DNA from: Hemileia vastatrix
Lineage: Eukaryota > Basidiomycota > Pucciniomycetes > Pucciniales > Zaghouaniaceae
DNA length: 64,000 nt
Assembly: GCA_030280995.1 (NCBI GenBank)
Contig: JASXTE010000016.1
Location: 12,229,001-12,293,000, forward strand
Reading direction: 5' to 3'
Part shown: positions 19,701-29,973 of the stretch, one piece after another
Layout: each line of letters starts with the position of its first letter
How positions within the stretch are numbered: the first letter of the stretch is position 1
Notes under the pieces: model-generated
Told to the model about the DNA's origin: nothing
The model's database searches: none
What the model saw: the letters and a program-made list of their open reading frames with translations, nothing else
Translations under genes and position numbers: made by a program

Positions 19701-22517
19701 CAAGTAGGAAAGAAATGTATTACAGCACCAGTAATAATTACATACCATAATGGAAAATCAAGAATGTGTGGAGACTTCAGAGCATTAAATACATACACAG
19801 TATCAGATTCATACCCTATGCCAAGAATAGATCAAACAATTGCAACAATTAAAGGAGCTAAATATATCAGTACAATGGATATTTTCAAGGGATATCATCA
19901 AGTAAGGGTAGAAGAAGAAACAAAGGAATTACTGAGAATTGTATGCCATATAGGAGTATATGAATATTTATTAATGCCATTTGGCATTAAGAATGGACCA
20001 GCAGTTTTTCAAAGAATAATGGATCAAACATATTTTAAAGAATTAAGAGAAGGATGGTTAAAGATATACATTGATGACCTAATAATACTATCAAAGACAA
20101 TTGAAGAACATATACAACATTTAAATATTATACTGGAAAAAAGTATAAAATTGGGAATTAGAATAAGCATACAAAAATGCAAGTTTGGATATAAAGAATT
20201 AACAGCTTTAGGACACAAAATATCAGGAATTTATATATCAGCAGAAGAAGCAAAGATAGCACCAATATTATATAAAGAGTTACCACAAACAATCAAACAA
20301 CTACAAAGTTTTTTAGGATTTTGCAGTTATTATAGACAATATATTAAGAACTTTGCACAAATAAGCAGACCTTTATATAAACTATTAGAGAAAAATACAA
20401 TTTTTGAAATGACAGAAGAAAGAATACAAGCATTTGAAGAACTGAAGAAGAAATTAACATCAACACAAGTATTAATACTACCAGACTGGAATGAACCTTT
20501 TATAGTATATGTAGATGCAAGTTTTACAGGACTAGGAGCAGCACTACATCAAAGACAAATAATTGAAGATGAACCAAAAGAATTACCAATATGTTTTATA
20601 TCAAGACAGCTAAGAAATGGAGAATTTAAATATGGAGCAACACAACTAGAATGCTTATGTGTAGTATGGGCATTAGAGAAACTGTATTATTATCTGGATG
20701 GATCAAAATTCGAAATAATAACAGATTGTATGGCAATAAAAAGCTTATTGAACATGCAGAAACCTAATAGACATATGTTAAGATGGCAACTAGCAATTCA
20801 AGAGTTTAGAGGAAATATGACAATAATTCATAGAGAAGGAAAGAAACATCAAAATGCAGATGCATTAAGCAGAGATCCATTACCAAACAACAAAACTAAT
20901 CCAGCAGCTCAAGAAGAAGAAACAAATATAATGGGAATAACAACAATAGAATTAAGTGATGAATTTTGGGAAAAAATAAAAGAGAACTATCAAAAAGACA
21001 AAAATTTAAATATAATTCAACATATTCTACAAAATCCAGAGAAAGTAGAAATGAAAGAAAAACTAGACAAGGAATATAAAGAACTACTCCAAGAAAACAG
21101 ATTCATAATGATTGATGACTTAATATATTACAGAGAGAATCATCAAACAAGAATAGTAATAACAAATGAAGAAATTATTCATGAAATACTTAAGATGTGT
21201 CATGACGAGATAATTGCAGGACATTTTTCAATAGAAGAAACTATAAGAAGGGTAGAACAAACAGCATGGTGGATGGATTATAAGAAGGAGACAAAAGAAT
21301 ATGTAAAAACATGTGAAATATGTCAAAAAGCTAATAAATATACAGGAAAAAAATATGGACTACTACAAGAAATTGAAACACCAACAAAACCATGGGAAAT
21401 AATTAATATGGATTTTGTAACAGCACTACCACCTGCAGGACCAATGGACTATAATTCAATACTAGTAATAGTGGACAGATTAAGTAAAAGAGCAAAATTC
21501 ATACCAACACATAAAGAAATAGATACACAACAACTAGCAATATCATTTTGGATGAAAATAATATCAGATGTGGGATTACCAAGGATTATAATCAGTGACA
21601 GAGATCCAAAATTTACATCTGAATTATGGAGAAGCTTAATGACGTTAATAGGATGTTCATTGTCATTTTCAACAGCATACCATCCACAAACAGATGGATT
21701 AGCAGAAAGAATGATACAAACATTAGAAGATATGTTAAGAAGATATATTGCTTTTGGGATGAAATATAAAGATAAAGATGGATTTGTACATGATTGGTAC
21801 ACACTACTTCCAGCATTAGAATATGCATACAATTCAAGAAAACACAGTAGCACAGGTAAAACTCCATTTGAATTAGAAAGAGGATATATTCCAAGAAATC
21901 CATTATTCTACTTAAAAGATAAGATAATAAATATGAAAATACACCCAAACTCAATAATATTATCAGACATGTTAGAGAAAGCAAGAATACATGCACAACA
22001 AGCTGTAATGAAATCACATGAATATTCAAAACAGAGATGGGATCAACATCACCAAGAACCAGACATTGAAATAGGAGATTGGGTATTAATATCAACAAAA
22101 AATTTCTTCAATATGCCAGGACCAAAGAAATTACAAGATCATTATATTGGACCTTTCCTAGTAATAGAGAAACATGGTGAAAATGCAGTAGAAGTACAAT
22201 TAACTACAGAATACCAAAATAAACACCCAACATTTCCAGTATCATTATTGAAGAAATACCACAAGAATAATGAAGAAAAATTTAAAAATAGAAAAAAAAG
22301 AGAAACACCAAAGGAAATTGAAGAAAAAGAGCAAATAATTGAAAAGATTATAGATGAAAAAATAGTAAAAAATGGAAATAAAGAGAAAAGATTATATTTA
22401 GTAAGATATAAGAAACAATCTGCAGAGAAAGATAAATGGATCACAATGGAAGAAATAGAAAATAAAGATAAATTATTAAGAGATTATAGATATAAGAAAA
22501 AAACATATAAGAATTAG
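16788..22517 (+). CDS. gag-pol: El-C Gag-Pol polyprotein, intact chromovirus
   Basis: One uninterrupted 1909-residue frame with Gag and Pol fused and no frameshift, as in Tf1-type fungal elements. By residue: disordered basic N-terminus 1-230; helical region to about 400; capsid about 430-610 (YPKIENFPVFYGEG start); zinc knuckle CYICNKKGHYSNLC near 635; retropepsin ICIDSGAACSIIS near 747; reverse transcriptase about 920-1190 with YIDD near 1094; RNase H from about 1237 (VYVDASFTGLGAALHQ); integrase zinc finger from about 1470 (HDEIIAGHF, CEICQ); DDE core with NMDFVTALP, ISDRDPKFTSELW and QTDGLAERMIQ; GPF module IGPFLVIEKHGENAVEV near 1786; chromodomain about 1850-1905. The sense strand is strikingly A-rich. 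No missing key residue was seen, so the element could be active. Confidence 0.96.
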   Translation: MEKEYRKSRRIRNLPPDNQEPIPSTSKRLITEYGESKPTTNDDQSSKQSSEFFDNANKIIESYSSKNKGKSTRLTRSDQPYSPKHENINTKRNLRDSRPEDEDRDSTDERDDRIFRRQYRGSGNKSLSPRYESRPYGGSVHHDERINKITQRITPTIQERFMETARRKRNKEETNRTTYERRGIVDNEHPTMVRKENSVSNNPWQEEYEEKNLPNIKTETIWTTTREPVETEEETEMKDWMDRVYDNVERLFSRDINMVTDKIHENNANIATIMRDVLLPINETCNNIKNISEENKKVNESNNKEIENNTLLLFDKTTELLDELIINNENTLDSIKKMKKDENTEIVKDIKKEIEEWHKNKIKPELVKIEKTTHDIHNRLNNIENIISKKVNKEDKEEIRSQKEEEIKEEVKKEDIKEQDMSDSEKINPKDYPKIENFPVFYGEGIYNHMEFINNIDVLKKDFSMPDIYITSKLGTILKGEARDWYLKTRLTTKARSWEEWKQKLIEKFSTRTWIVKMRNHINNNKLNVEKAKNPGRWFMNLAYKLKAIETTWDEDDIIEYLTLKLPGKIQNDMQARWRRGQSLDTFCHQLDELFQNDKLYKSHLFYEPLYKNIIQKEEEKKNENKKTQINNNIQCYICNKKGHYSNLCPNKKIQNIQIEDIESSEESENKSNSEKDDESENDKEEYTLDIVREEVEINSIENIEEEINIELSEHKIIARKLNEEVNYQDSIPAITLGYINGYLMKICIDSGAACSIISKKLFEKIKLEENAIEEIKNNLTLMGLGGKLLTIGVGNIRITFPHQKSNTILEIKIIIVEEMRSENTIILGSEILHQYGFNINYIDKEFTIGKDIKKKFELIKRKPTLRVYNNRTEQDEFEKELSNIQINQELELKEKNEILKTIKKNKEAFSYGKKRIGQIKGHELKITLTCEEPYPATLQRKAYNTSPRNKEEIEKHIKELEELEVIKEVTQVGKKCITAPVIITYHNGKSRMCGDFRALNTYTVSDSYPMPRIDQTIATIKGAKYISTMDIFKGYHQVRVEEETKELLRIVCHIGVYEYLLMPFGIKNGPAVFQRIMDQTYFKELREGWLKIYIDDLIILSKTIEEHIQHLNIILEKSIKLGIRISIQKCKFGYKELTALGHKISGIYISAEEAKIAPILYKELPQTIKQLQSFLGFCSYYRQYIKNFAQISRPLYKLLEKNTIFEMTEERIQAFEELKKKLTSTQVLILPDWNEPFIVYVDASFTGLGAALHQRQIIEDEPKELPICFISRQLRNGEFKYGATQLECLCVVWALEKLYYYLDGSKFEIITDCMAIKSLLNMQKPNRHMLRWQLAIQEFRGNMTIIHREGKKHQNADALSRDPLPNNKTNPAAQEEETNIMGITTIELSDEFWEKIKENYQKDKNLNIIQHILQNPEKVEMKEKLDKEYKELLQENRFIMIDDLIYYRENHQTRIVITNEEIIHEILKMCHDEIIAGHFSIEETIRRVEQTAWWMDYKKETKEYVKTCEICQKANKYTGKKYGLLQEIETPTKPWEIINMDFVTALPPAGPMDYNSILVIVDRLSKRAKFIPTHKEIDTQQLAISFWMKIISDVGLPRIIISDRDPKFTSELWRSLMTLIGCSLSFSTAYHPQTDGLAERMIQTLEDMLRRYIAFGMKYKDKDGFVHDWYTLLPALEYAYNSRKHSSTGKTPFELERGYIPRNPLFYLKDKIINMKIHPNSIILSDMLEKARIHAQQAVMKSHEYSKQRWDQHHQEPDIEIGDWVLISTKNFFNMPGPKKLQDHYIGPFLVIEKHGENAVEVQLTTEYQNKHPTFPVSLLKKYHKNNEEKFKNRKKRETPKEIEEKEQIIEKIIDEKIVKNGNKEKRLYLVRYKKQSAEKDKWITMEEIENKDKLLRDYRYKKKTYKN
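17017..17385 (+). CDS. Overlapping +1-frame ORF in El-C gag: coiled-coil protein, putative
   Basis: A 122-residue frame, +1 relative to gag-pol and wholly inside its N-terminal disordered region. It reads as a long charged helix with heptad-like leucines (about residues 25-105) and ends near WIMNILQWSEK. El-E has a frame in the same relative register at the same place (44862-45284), as does El-F in broken form (53423-53827). Whether it is translated is unknown; A-rich sequence alone can open such frames. Confidence 0.4.
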   Translation: MINRIRQNMRILIQRETYEIVDQKMRTEIQPMKETIEYLEDNIEEVEINHCRLDMKVDHMEDQFIMMKESIKLLNELLQQYRNDLWKLQEENEIKKRQIEQLTRGEESWIMNILQWSEKRIQ

Positions 22518-22540
22518 AATTTTTTTTTTATTATTTTTTT

Positions 22541-22552
22541 AGAAATAGGAAG
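22541..22552 (+). other. El-C polypurine tract
   Basis: AGAAATAGGAAG directly before the 3' LTR TGTCAG, preceded by a T-rich run (22521-22540). The T-rich run followed by a purine tract is shared with El-A, B, E and F. Confidence 0.8.
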
Positions 22553-23611
22553 TGTCAGATGCAGGGATGAAACATCTGACAAACAAGAGATAAAGGGAAG
22601 AGTATGTATCAGATGCAGGGAGGAAACATCTAACAAACAAGAGATAAAGGGAAGAGCATGGATATAAACAAACAGACAGTTAATAATAGAAAAGGATAGA
22701 AAAGAGAACAAAGGGAGAAAGAATGATATACATAAAAACACAGCAGATAATAGAATAGAGATAAGAAAGAAGAAAAGGATAGCTGTGTAAATACAAACAA
22801 GAAGAACAAACATACAAAGAAACAAGAGCTATAACAATAATAAAAAGGAGATAAGGGACATATAGAGCAAGATAAAGGGAAAGATAGTACATATAGGGTT
22901 ATGGGCAAATTAGAATAAGGAAGAGAAAGTACAAAGGGAGAGAATATGTAAATAAAGATAAATAGAATACATGAAATAAAATATAAAGAGGTGATTTCCT
23001 CTGGAAATCACCATCTATCTTACACACCACAATTTATATAAACCCTAGTTGAGTTACTACTATTGTAGTCCTTGAATAAATAACAGTCCACAATAATTAT
23101 TATAGTTTCCCTGCTATATTGAGTGATATACTGCATAGCATATACTGTTTAATTATTATTCCCCTTATCAAATAATATTACAGACTATATTATCTGATAT
23201 TGTATCCTAAATTAGTGAGCTCTATTACTTATAACAATCTTATTATATTCTATTCCTGATACCTCTTAAGAGTAGCTTAGAGAGTATTGCAGAAGCATAA
23301 GATAAAAGTAAAGTATTGCATATTTAATAACTTACTGGTCCTAGTCATTTACTGGAGATAGTAGTATTGGTACCTGGTCTATATATCATATAGATACTGT
23401 GGGAATTACTATAAATATATCTCCTCATTTCTATAAAGCTTAACTTGATCAAATTATAGTACTACATAACTAGTACCTGATCTATAGCATATAATCAAAG
23501 CTATAGATAAGTGGGAATTGATTAAATATTCTACTTACTTAACTAATCATCAGACCTCAGTGCTGCTGATAAGATTGAATTAACCTCTCTTACAGTGACT
23601 TAGGCCTGACA
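22553..23611 (+). repeat. El-C 3' LTR
   Basis: 1059 bp, same boundaries and length as 15439-16497, at a constant offset of 7114. It is followed by CAAGT (23612-23616), completing the target duplication. Confidence 0.97.
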
Positions 23612-24079
23612 CAAGTGACTTCTTCTTTGACATTCTTCACAAGATTGAACCCAACCCTGCACAGCCAACTTCATACCCGGCCACAAAAATCTGTCTGCTA
23701 CTCTTCTATAAGTCTCCCCAAAGCCTCTATGACCAAGGTCTTCATGCAAAGACTTCAAAACCAATTCTTGACCCTTCTTCTGAGTCACTACCACTTGAGG
23801 ATTAGGATGTCTCTTTCTCATCAACCGCCTTCCTGAAACATAAAATCCAGGACTCTTCTTCTTGATTGCCAACCAAGTATCATCATCACAACTATCTGGC
23901 CTCTCCAAGGTCAACAGATATTCCACCAAGATAAAATAAAACCCAGACTGACCCCAGGTCTCATCTTCAAAATCCAACAAAACAACATCCAAGGGTACAA
24001 CTCTGTCATCAAAATCACCAGTGTGAACATGAGCCAATTGAGAAGCCCAACCAGGACACCAATCCTTAAATTTTGGCAC
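23612..24079 (-). pseudogene. El-D integrase N-terminal part (split by El-C)
   Basis: Minus strand, opening MPKFKDWCPGW, a spacer, then the integrase zinc finger: HEDLGHRGFGETYRRVADRF and SCEECQRRSHL, with HHCC intact. Coding would continue into 15438 and below; El-C cut it just after the zinc finger. It matches El-G 36060-36520 closely. Intact apart from the insertion. Confidence 0.9.
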
Positions 24080-24355
24080 GTCCTTCTCTTTCCACTGAAC
24101 CTTGTGAGAATCTAGTTCACTAACAAAAACACCCTTTCCAAATTTTGAGCTGTCCCAAACAACAACTCCATCTTAATCAACAAAAACATCCTGATCACCA
24201 GAATCAAGATCAGATCCAGCCAGTTTAGCCTCTTGGGGGAGGTCAGAACAATCTTCCAGTTTAGCCTCATGGGGGAGGAAAGAAAAATCCTCAGCACCCT
24301 TTGTGCTGGCTCTAATCACTGGAACATCTTTGTCAAACTCTTCAGAATCAGAATC
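24080..24355 (-). pseudogene. El-D RNase H to integrase spacer
   Basis: A poorly conserved acidic linker with two in-frame copies of the CAGTTTA hairpin motif (plus-strand 24219 and 24257), encoding LPQEAKLAG-like and LPHEAKL-like peptides. El-G has the same arrangement at 36761 and 36819. Stops near 24175 and 24356 break the frame. Confidence 0.7.
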
Positions 24356-25870
24356 CTAATCTGTAGGTGGCCTCCTTGATAATCCATCAGGCATAGTAAA
24401 AGTTTTACCTGGTTTGTGTACCAGGTCAAAAGAAAAATGTTGAATAAATGCCACCCACCTAGTCATTGGAGAATTTGGAAGACTAGGTGTATTGATCATC
24501 TGAACCAAAGATTTTGCATCCACCTGCAGCTCAAAATGCTGCCCCCACAAAACCGTCTGTAGCTTCTTTAAAATTTTAGCTACGCCACACAATTCCAACT
24601 TAGGTTGAGAATACCTAGATTCCACCTCATTAAACACCACAGACTCATACCTTACTGGCCTGACCCTCCCAGTCTTATCCTCCTGAGACAAAACAGCACC
24701 AGCAGCAATATAACTTGAGTCCACTGCTAGATAAATTTTTCCAGCACCAACACCATAATCCAACTTGTGAAGAATTATATCTTCACCAACAACCTTTTTC
24801 AGCTTCTGAAAAGCCTCTTCACACTCGTCATTCCATACCCAATATGCATCTTTTCTGGTCAACCTCCTTAAAGGTGAAGCCAACAAAGAAAAATCCTTAA
24901 TGAAAATCCTGACATATACACATACACCCAAAAATCCTCTGACTTCAGTAGTATTTTTAGGCCTTGGCCATGACTGAATTTTATTAATCTTCTTCTTCGC
25001 CATAATCCTTCCCTTTTTACATACCACATGACCCAGAATTTCCAAAGCAGGAACACAACAACAGAATTTTGACCCTGAAATGGTCAAACCAGCCTCTTCA
25101 ATCCTGAACAACACTCTATCTAGAGTTATTGCATATTCCCACACAAACCTCCTTATGCCAGGGTTCTCCGATAACACCTCATTACCATAATCAGTGGATG
25201 GTCTTTTAATTCCACCATCATCAATAAAAATACCAGCATGAGTAGGAACCTCATCCTGAAAAATCCAAGCCATCTGTGCTTGATAAACTTCCACTGAATT
25301 AGTTGCTCCTTGAGGCAACCTAGTGAGCTGAAATCTTCCCAAAGGAGTCTCAAAAGTTGTGAGAGGCCTTGAATCCTTATGTAGTTCCCTCTCATCATAA
25401 CCACCCATAATATCACCCAAACCATAACACACCCTTCCAGCAAAAGCTTCAACAAAATCCTCTGCACTTGGCGGCATACCAGTGTCCTTGATAGTGACTC
25501 TATTCAAGGCTCTAAGATCATGAACCACCCTCAACTTTCCATTCTGCTTCTTTACACAGAACACCGGACTTGAGTAACTGGATGTTGATTGTTCATATAA
25601 CCCAGTCCTGACTCTTTCCCTAACAATCTCTACAAAATCCTCTCGAATAGCGGCTGGAATCGGAATAGGTTTGATTTGCCAAGGTTCATGACAAACAACA
25701 GGAATCAAGTAAATTTCCCCATAAGAGTGCTTCAATACACTCCTTTCCTCCTCAAAAAATGCCACCGCTTTTTCCCTTAGCACAATAACGTGCAACAACA
25801 ACTTCTTTTCTTCCTCAGACAACCACCCATCAGGACCAAAATTAACAACTTTCAATCTTTCCACGGTCAC
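24356..25870 (-). pseudogene. El-D reverse transcriptase and RNase H
   Basis: A 504-codon open stretch of pol. RT starts near NFGPDGWLSEEEKKLL; VFCVKKQNGKLRVVHDLRAL is the fingers motif, RLPQGATNSVEVYQ the palm, and FIDDGG (about 25212-25230) the catalytic pair in place of YxDD. RNase H begins KIYLAVDSSYIAAGAVLSQ (about 24690-24750) and ends with the Gypsy landmark FTMPDGLSRRP. The GDIMGGYDERELH motif in the palm is shared with El-G. This part is undamaged, but the element is disrupted on both sides. Confidence 0.9.
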
Positions 25871-26908
25871 CCTAGCCCTCTCTACAATTCTGGAGGATTC
25901 TTCACCAAAGGAGTACAGTACGGATCTCTTGACAAAGGAGGACTTTTCAAAGGCGGATTCAAATCCACAGGCATAGGCTCATTGACAGGCCTAATCTTCT
26001 GCGCTACCTTCTTATACTTTGCCGCTCCACCTTCAACTTGAGGGATCTTCAGGAAATCTTCACCACCAGACCTGGAACAAAAACCAAGGGTTTCCCCATT
26101 GCTCACATGTGTGTCCAAGGTAATGTTTTTGAAAGGTGTAGAAGAAACCCTAGCGGTGCACAATTGGGAGGACTTACTTTTACACCCCAATCTCACCACT
26201 CCAAAACATTTCCGCAATTCCACATCTTCATCCTCACTTCCAACTTCCAAATCTTCAAATCTTGATTCATCTTCTGAATCACATCTTCTAAAATTGTGCA
26301 GTTTATCCTCATGCTGGAGGTCCAAAAATCGATCTTGATGATCTTCTCTCTTAAAAATTTTCTGCAGTTTAACCTCATGTTGGAGGCCCAACAATAGATC
26401 TTGACAATATTCACAAAAATATTTTGCATCTTCTTTCTTCATTATCTTCAGATTTTTTTCTTGATTTTCATGAATTATCTTGAAATTTTTATCTTCTTTT
26501 CTTGAGTTTTCTTCTGTCCTACAAAAATAACCAGGGGTTTCCCCAATGCTCACAGGTGTGGCCCAGGTAATGTTTTTGAAAGGTGTAGAAGAAACCCTAG
26601 CGGTGCACAATTGGGAGGACTTACTTTTAGACCCCAATCTCACCACTACAAAACCTTTCCGCATATCTTTCAATAAAGATATATAACCAATTTTCTTCTT
26701 TGAACTTGAATTAAAAATAATTAAGAATCTTGAGAGAGAACAGAGACTTGATAAAAAACTTGATGAATAATTGCAGAGAAGAGAAACATTAAAAAGAGAA
26801 AGTTGAAAATCCACTTGGTATATCTCCAAGGGAGCTGACCTACTACAACCTGGGATTTCCTCATCTCGGGGAGAGGTTGTAGCACTAGGGTGATCATCCC
26901 TCATTACT
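25871..26908 (-). pseudogene. El-D protease to RT spacer with internal duplication
   Basis: Open from 26904 to 25882, in a different frame from both neighbours. It contains two copies of a 42-residue peptide (SSQLCTARVSSTPFKNIT core) from a DNA duplication of about 125 bp (26087-26212 and 26531-26656). Two CAGTTTA hairpin copies (26301 and 26357) encode LQHEDKL and LQHEVKL. The end LVKNPPEL is shared with El-G. No known domain. Confidence 0.75.
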
Positions 26909-27580
26909 CTAAAAAAGACAGACTCTCAATAGAGCCTGAACCGCACTCCAAAAAAACAGAGGCAGCACCCACTTCCTTCCTTCTCCTGCAGCAGTCCATG
27001 CACTGGCACATTGAAGATAAACCAAGTCTAGTCTCCCACCATCCTCTCCAGGGGATGATAACCTCATGTGAAGCCTCCTTTCATCTTCACCAGTCAACTC
27101 CAAACTGATTCCCAAATCAAATTGATAACCTATTCTTGCCTGAAAATCCATCAAGAATGGCCCACCCAAAACTGCTTTTACATTACCTTTAGCAATGTAA
27201 AAATGAAGCTTCCCTGAGGCTCCTCAAACATCTAACTTCACAAACTCTGAAGTTCCAACCAATTCAGTGACATGGCCACCAATCCCTCTCGAATCCCTAC
27301 CAATACCAGTTTTGATGGGGAGGCCCATATGACTTGCCTCAAACAAAGAAATCAGGCTTATCTGAGAACCTGAATCCACCAATGCCCTTGACTCCCTGCC
27401 ATTCAGAGTGACATTTACATATCCCAGAGGAGAAGAAAAATGAGTTTCCAACCCCTCACCAAACTTTTCAGCAGAATCACAAATGTATTCTACCTCACCA
27501 GAAGAAACCCTTCTCCTGGTCAACAACTTCTTGTGCCTATCAGCAAACCCTGGACTGATAGCATACAATTCCCCATAAGA
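26909..27580 (-). pseudogene. El-D retropepsin
   Basis: Catalytic ALVDSGSQISLIS at about 27370-27410, then GLPIKTGIGRDSRGIGGHVTEL. A stop at about 27222 (Gly to TGA by comparison with El-G) interrupts it, and the same frame resumes with VLGGPFLMDFQARIGYQ. It ends in an unrelated tail at 26909, where the next frame takes over. Asp protease of the Gypsy polyprotein. Confidence 0.85.
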
Positions 27581-28744
27581 TAGGGAAACCTGACCCTGGT
27601 TCATCCTTTCCAGGACAGAGTCCATAACATTAACTTGACCAGACACTACTGGCCTCTCAAAGTGAGCTCTTTGCTTCACCACCTTGGTCCTAGAAGATTC
27701 TTGAGGACCAGCACCACCAACAGATTTACCATTAACAGGAACCAAACCAGATCCCTCACCAGAACCTCTGACTCCAACAGGCTTTGGCAATGAAGCCAAA
27801 GGGACATCCTCCTCAGAGTCAGAATCCACCTCCATTGGCATTGGCTCACCATTCAGGTCCAATGCACCAAAACTAGGGGGGCCCATGTCAGCCATACCCT
27901 TCTGCATCTTGTACAGCTCCTCTTTGCTGTACCTTTTCCTAGCTGCACGCAGCTTAGGATCACCCTTTGAAGAATTTGGCTTTGGTTGGGCCTGAGAACT
28001 GCTCTTAGGCCTACCCACCTTCCCTGCTTCCACATCATAAACACCAGCCAAGCATTCACCACTTGACTGTTCACCACAAGAATACAACTCCAAGCCACCA
28101 AAGGAAGTAGAAAAAGAGACCTTATTGACCTCTTTCCCCTTTCCCTTGACTTCCTCATCTACCTTAACAGAAGACTTCCCCTGATCAGGAATCTCCTCAA
28201 ACCTTGGCCTCCTTTGATTGAGACCACTCCTTCTCCTGACCAAATCAACAGGAGCCTGCCCCTCACTGGGCTTCACAAAAGAACCATCAGGGAACTTAAA
28301 AACCCTGCCATCAAACTCCACTTTTCCTTCAGACACACCTCTGTTCAATGCCCAACAATCATTGGACCTGTGCCCCCTCCTACTGCAATAAGAGCAAACC
28401 CAAGGATCACTCCTACCAGCCCTCCTTTCAAAATCTCTTGGCTGAGAAGGTGCCTTATTAACCTTCTTGGCCTCCTGGACAAAAATGTGCAGCTGTTTTG
28501 TCAGATCAGCCACCTGCTCCACCATTGGGTCCCTCTCCTGTTTGGGAACCTGCACCAAATTTTTTTCCTCCTTCTTCTCCCTAACTTCCTCTTCAGCCAA
28601 AGCCTCACTGACTTTGCTGACATACTTGGCACACCCCTCCTGATAGGTGTCCACAGCCAATAACTTCAAATGGGCCTCAACAGCCTCCTTCACCTTATCC
28701 AAGGCAGGCAACTTCTGATCCCCATAAGAAAGAGTTTTCATCAA
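27581..28744 (-). pseudogene. El-D gag nucleocapsid and linker
   Basis: A minus-strand frame starting near KTLSYGDQKLPALDKV, with a helical segment, then zinc knuckle CSYCSRRGHRSNDC (about 28350-28391, CX2CX4HX4C intact), then a long low-complexity linker with DSDSEEDVPLASLPKP. It is preceded by a stop at about 28755 and continues in frame into protease. Confidence 0.85.
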
Positions 28745-29284
28745 TTCCTTTCTTTACAACTCCTTCAACACATCCATCCTGACATCTCTAGCCAGGGCAG
28801 ACCAAAAAACATCTTTGGTAGCATTTTAATGTGCCAGCTCCTCCACTTCCACCAAATATTCCACCACAGGATCAAACTGTAGCAGAAACTTCCTGTAACT
28901 ATGTAAGTTACGAACACCACCATAAGATTGCCATTACCTGACAACCTTGTTCAGATCCACCATAGTGAACCTGAAACCCCATCTATCCACCATTTCCCTA
29001 CACAACAATTTCCAATCCCTTTTCTTGTAGCCAGACATGGCCACAATCTCCTTCTCCACTGACCTATCACCAATGAAGAAGATAATCTGCTTCACCATGT
29101 CCAGGTAGGAAGCACCATCCACTCCAGCAGCAGTTTCATACTTCTCTAGAAACCACTTGACATCCTCCCCATTAAACTTGGTACCATCCCAAGTTTTAAT
29201 CCTCACACACTCCCTAACCATCACAGAAGGAGGACCATCCCCCCCACTGACAGTCACCACAGGAATAGCAGAACCAGAAGCCAT
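28745..29284 (-). pseudogene. El-D gag capsid N-terminal part
   Basis: Start codon at 29284 (MASGSAIPVV). The capsid-like segment includes WDGTKFNGEDVKWFLEKYE and IIFFIGDRSVEKEIVAM, parallel to El-G 41364-41843. The open stretch ends at 28934; the remaining capsid, to 28745, carries further stops relative to El-G. Confidence 0.85.
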
Positions 29285-29354
29285 TCCTCCAGTCCAAAAC
29301 ACCAAAAAGAGCCAACCAAAGAAAACAGAGATTCTAAAGAACTAGCAAGTTCTA

Positions 29355-29371
29355 CCCCACGTTGGGTGCCA
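29355..29371 (-). other. El-D primer-binding site
   Basis: On the minus strand TGGCACCCAACGTGGGG, four bases after the LTR end. Its complement ends ...TGGGTGCCA, as a tRNA 3' end should. It is close to the 3' end of tRNA-Lys(CTT) used by Drosophila gypsy-type elements; the exact donor here is inference. Confidence 0.75.
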
Positions 29372-29375
29372 GAAA

Positions 29376-29973
29376 TGTAGACAATCCTATAGTACTAGCT
29401 ATAGGCCTTGACCAAGGGAGTTGGAGAAAAACCAGAGAGAGAATCCCCTGTCCCTTTAGAAAAATAGAGTGAGATTTACTTGCTAAAGTAAGTTGGTTCC
29501 TGTTTTGCTAAAGCCCCTTTTTAACACACTTGACTGCTTGATGAGCCAAGAAAGTAGTCCCCAGATAGACTACCAGACCAAAGAACTGAAATGTAGAACA
29601 AAGTCCACACCAGAGACAGCAAAGATACTTGATGTAGGCTGCAAATCCACACCAGAGACAGCAATAATACTTGCTATAGCTTGCAAGACTATAACAGAGA
29701 AAACAGTTGCCAAAGTTAAGTTAAATGAAGAACTAACTTGCAACAAACACAGCCAATTGTGGCCAGAAAACAGTGAAAACTGAGTGAGGAACAAGGGTAT
29801 CACCTCCGAATGGTTGTATGATGATTAAGGTTGCCCCAAACTGTCTTATTCACTATGTACACACAGACCACTAACTAAGAGTCCATGCGCACCCACCAAT
29901 CTGGCGCCTGTACCCGCCAAATTGCATAAAAAACCCTCCTGGAGCGCTCCCCAACCTCTTAAAACAGAGGCGG
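29376..29973 (-). repeat. El-D 5' LTR, inner part
   Basis: 598 bp matching 9512-10108 of the 3' LTR, cut at 29973 by El-G. The outer part is at 43152-43650. Confidence 0.92.

Noticed and set aside
17321..22444. Many minus-strand frames across El-C gag-pol
   Set aside because: They are shadows of an A-rich coding strand: low complexity, no domain, and not kept in related elements.
26860..26930. Programmed frameshift between protease and RT in D/G elements
   Set aside because: Both elements change frame here, but in opposite directions (+1 in El-D, -1 in El-G), which fits independent indels better than a programmed site.
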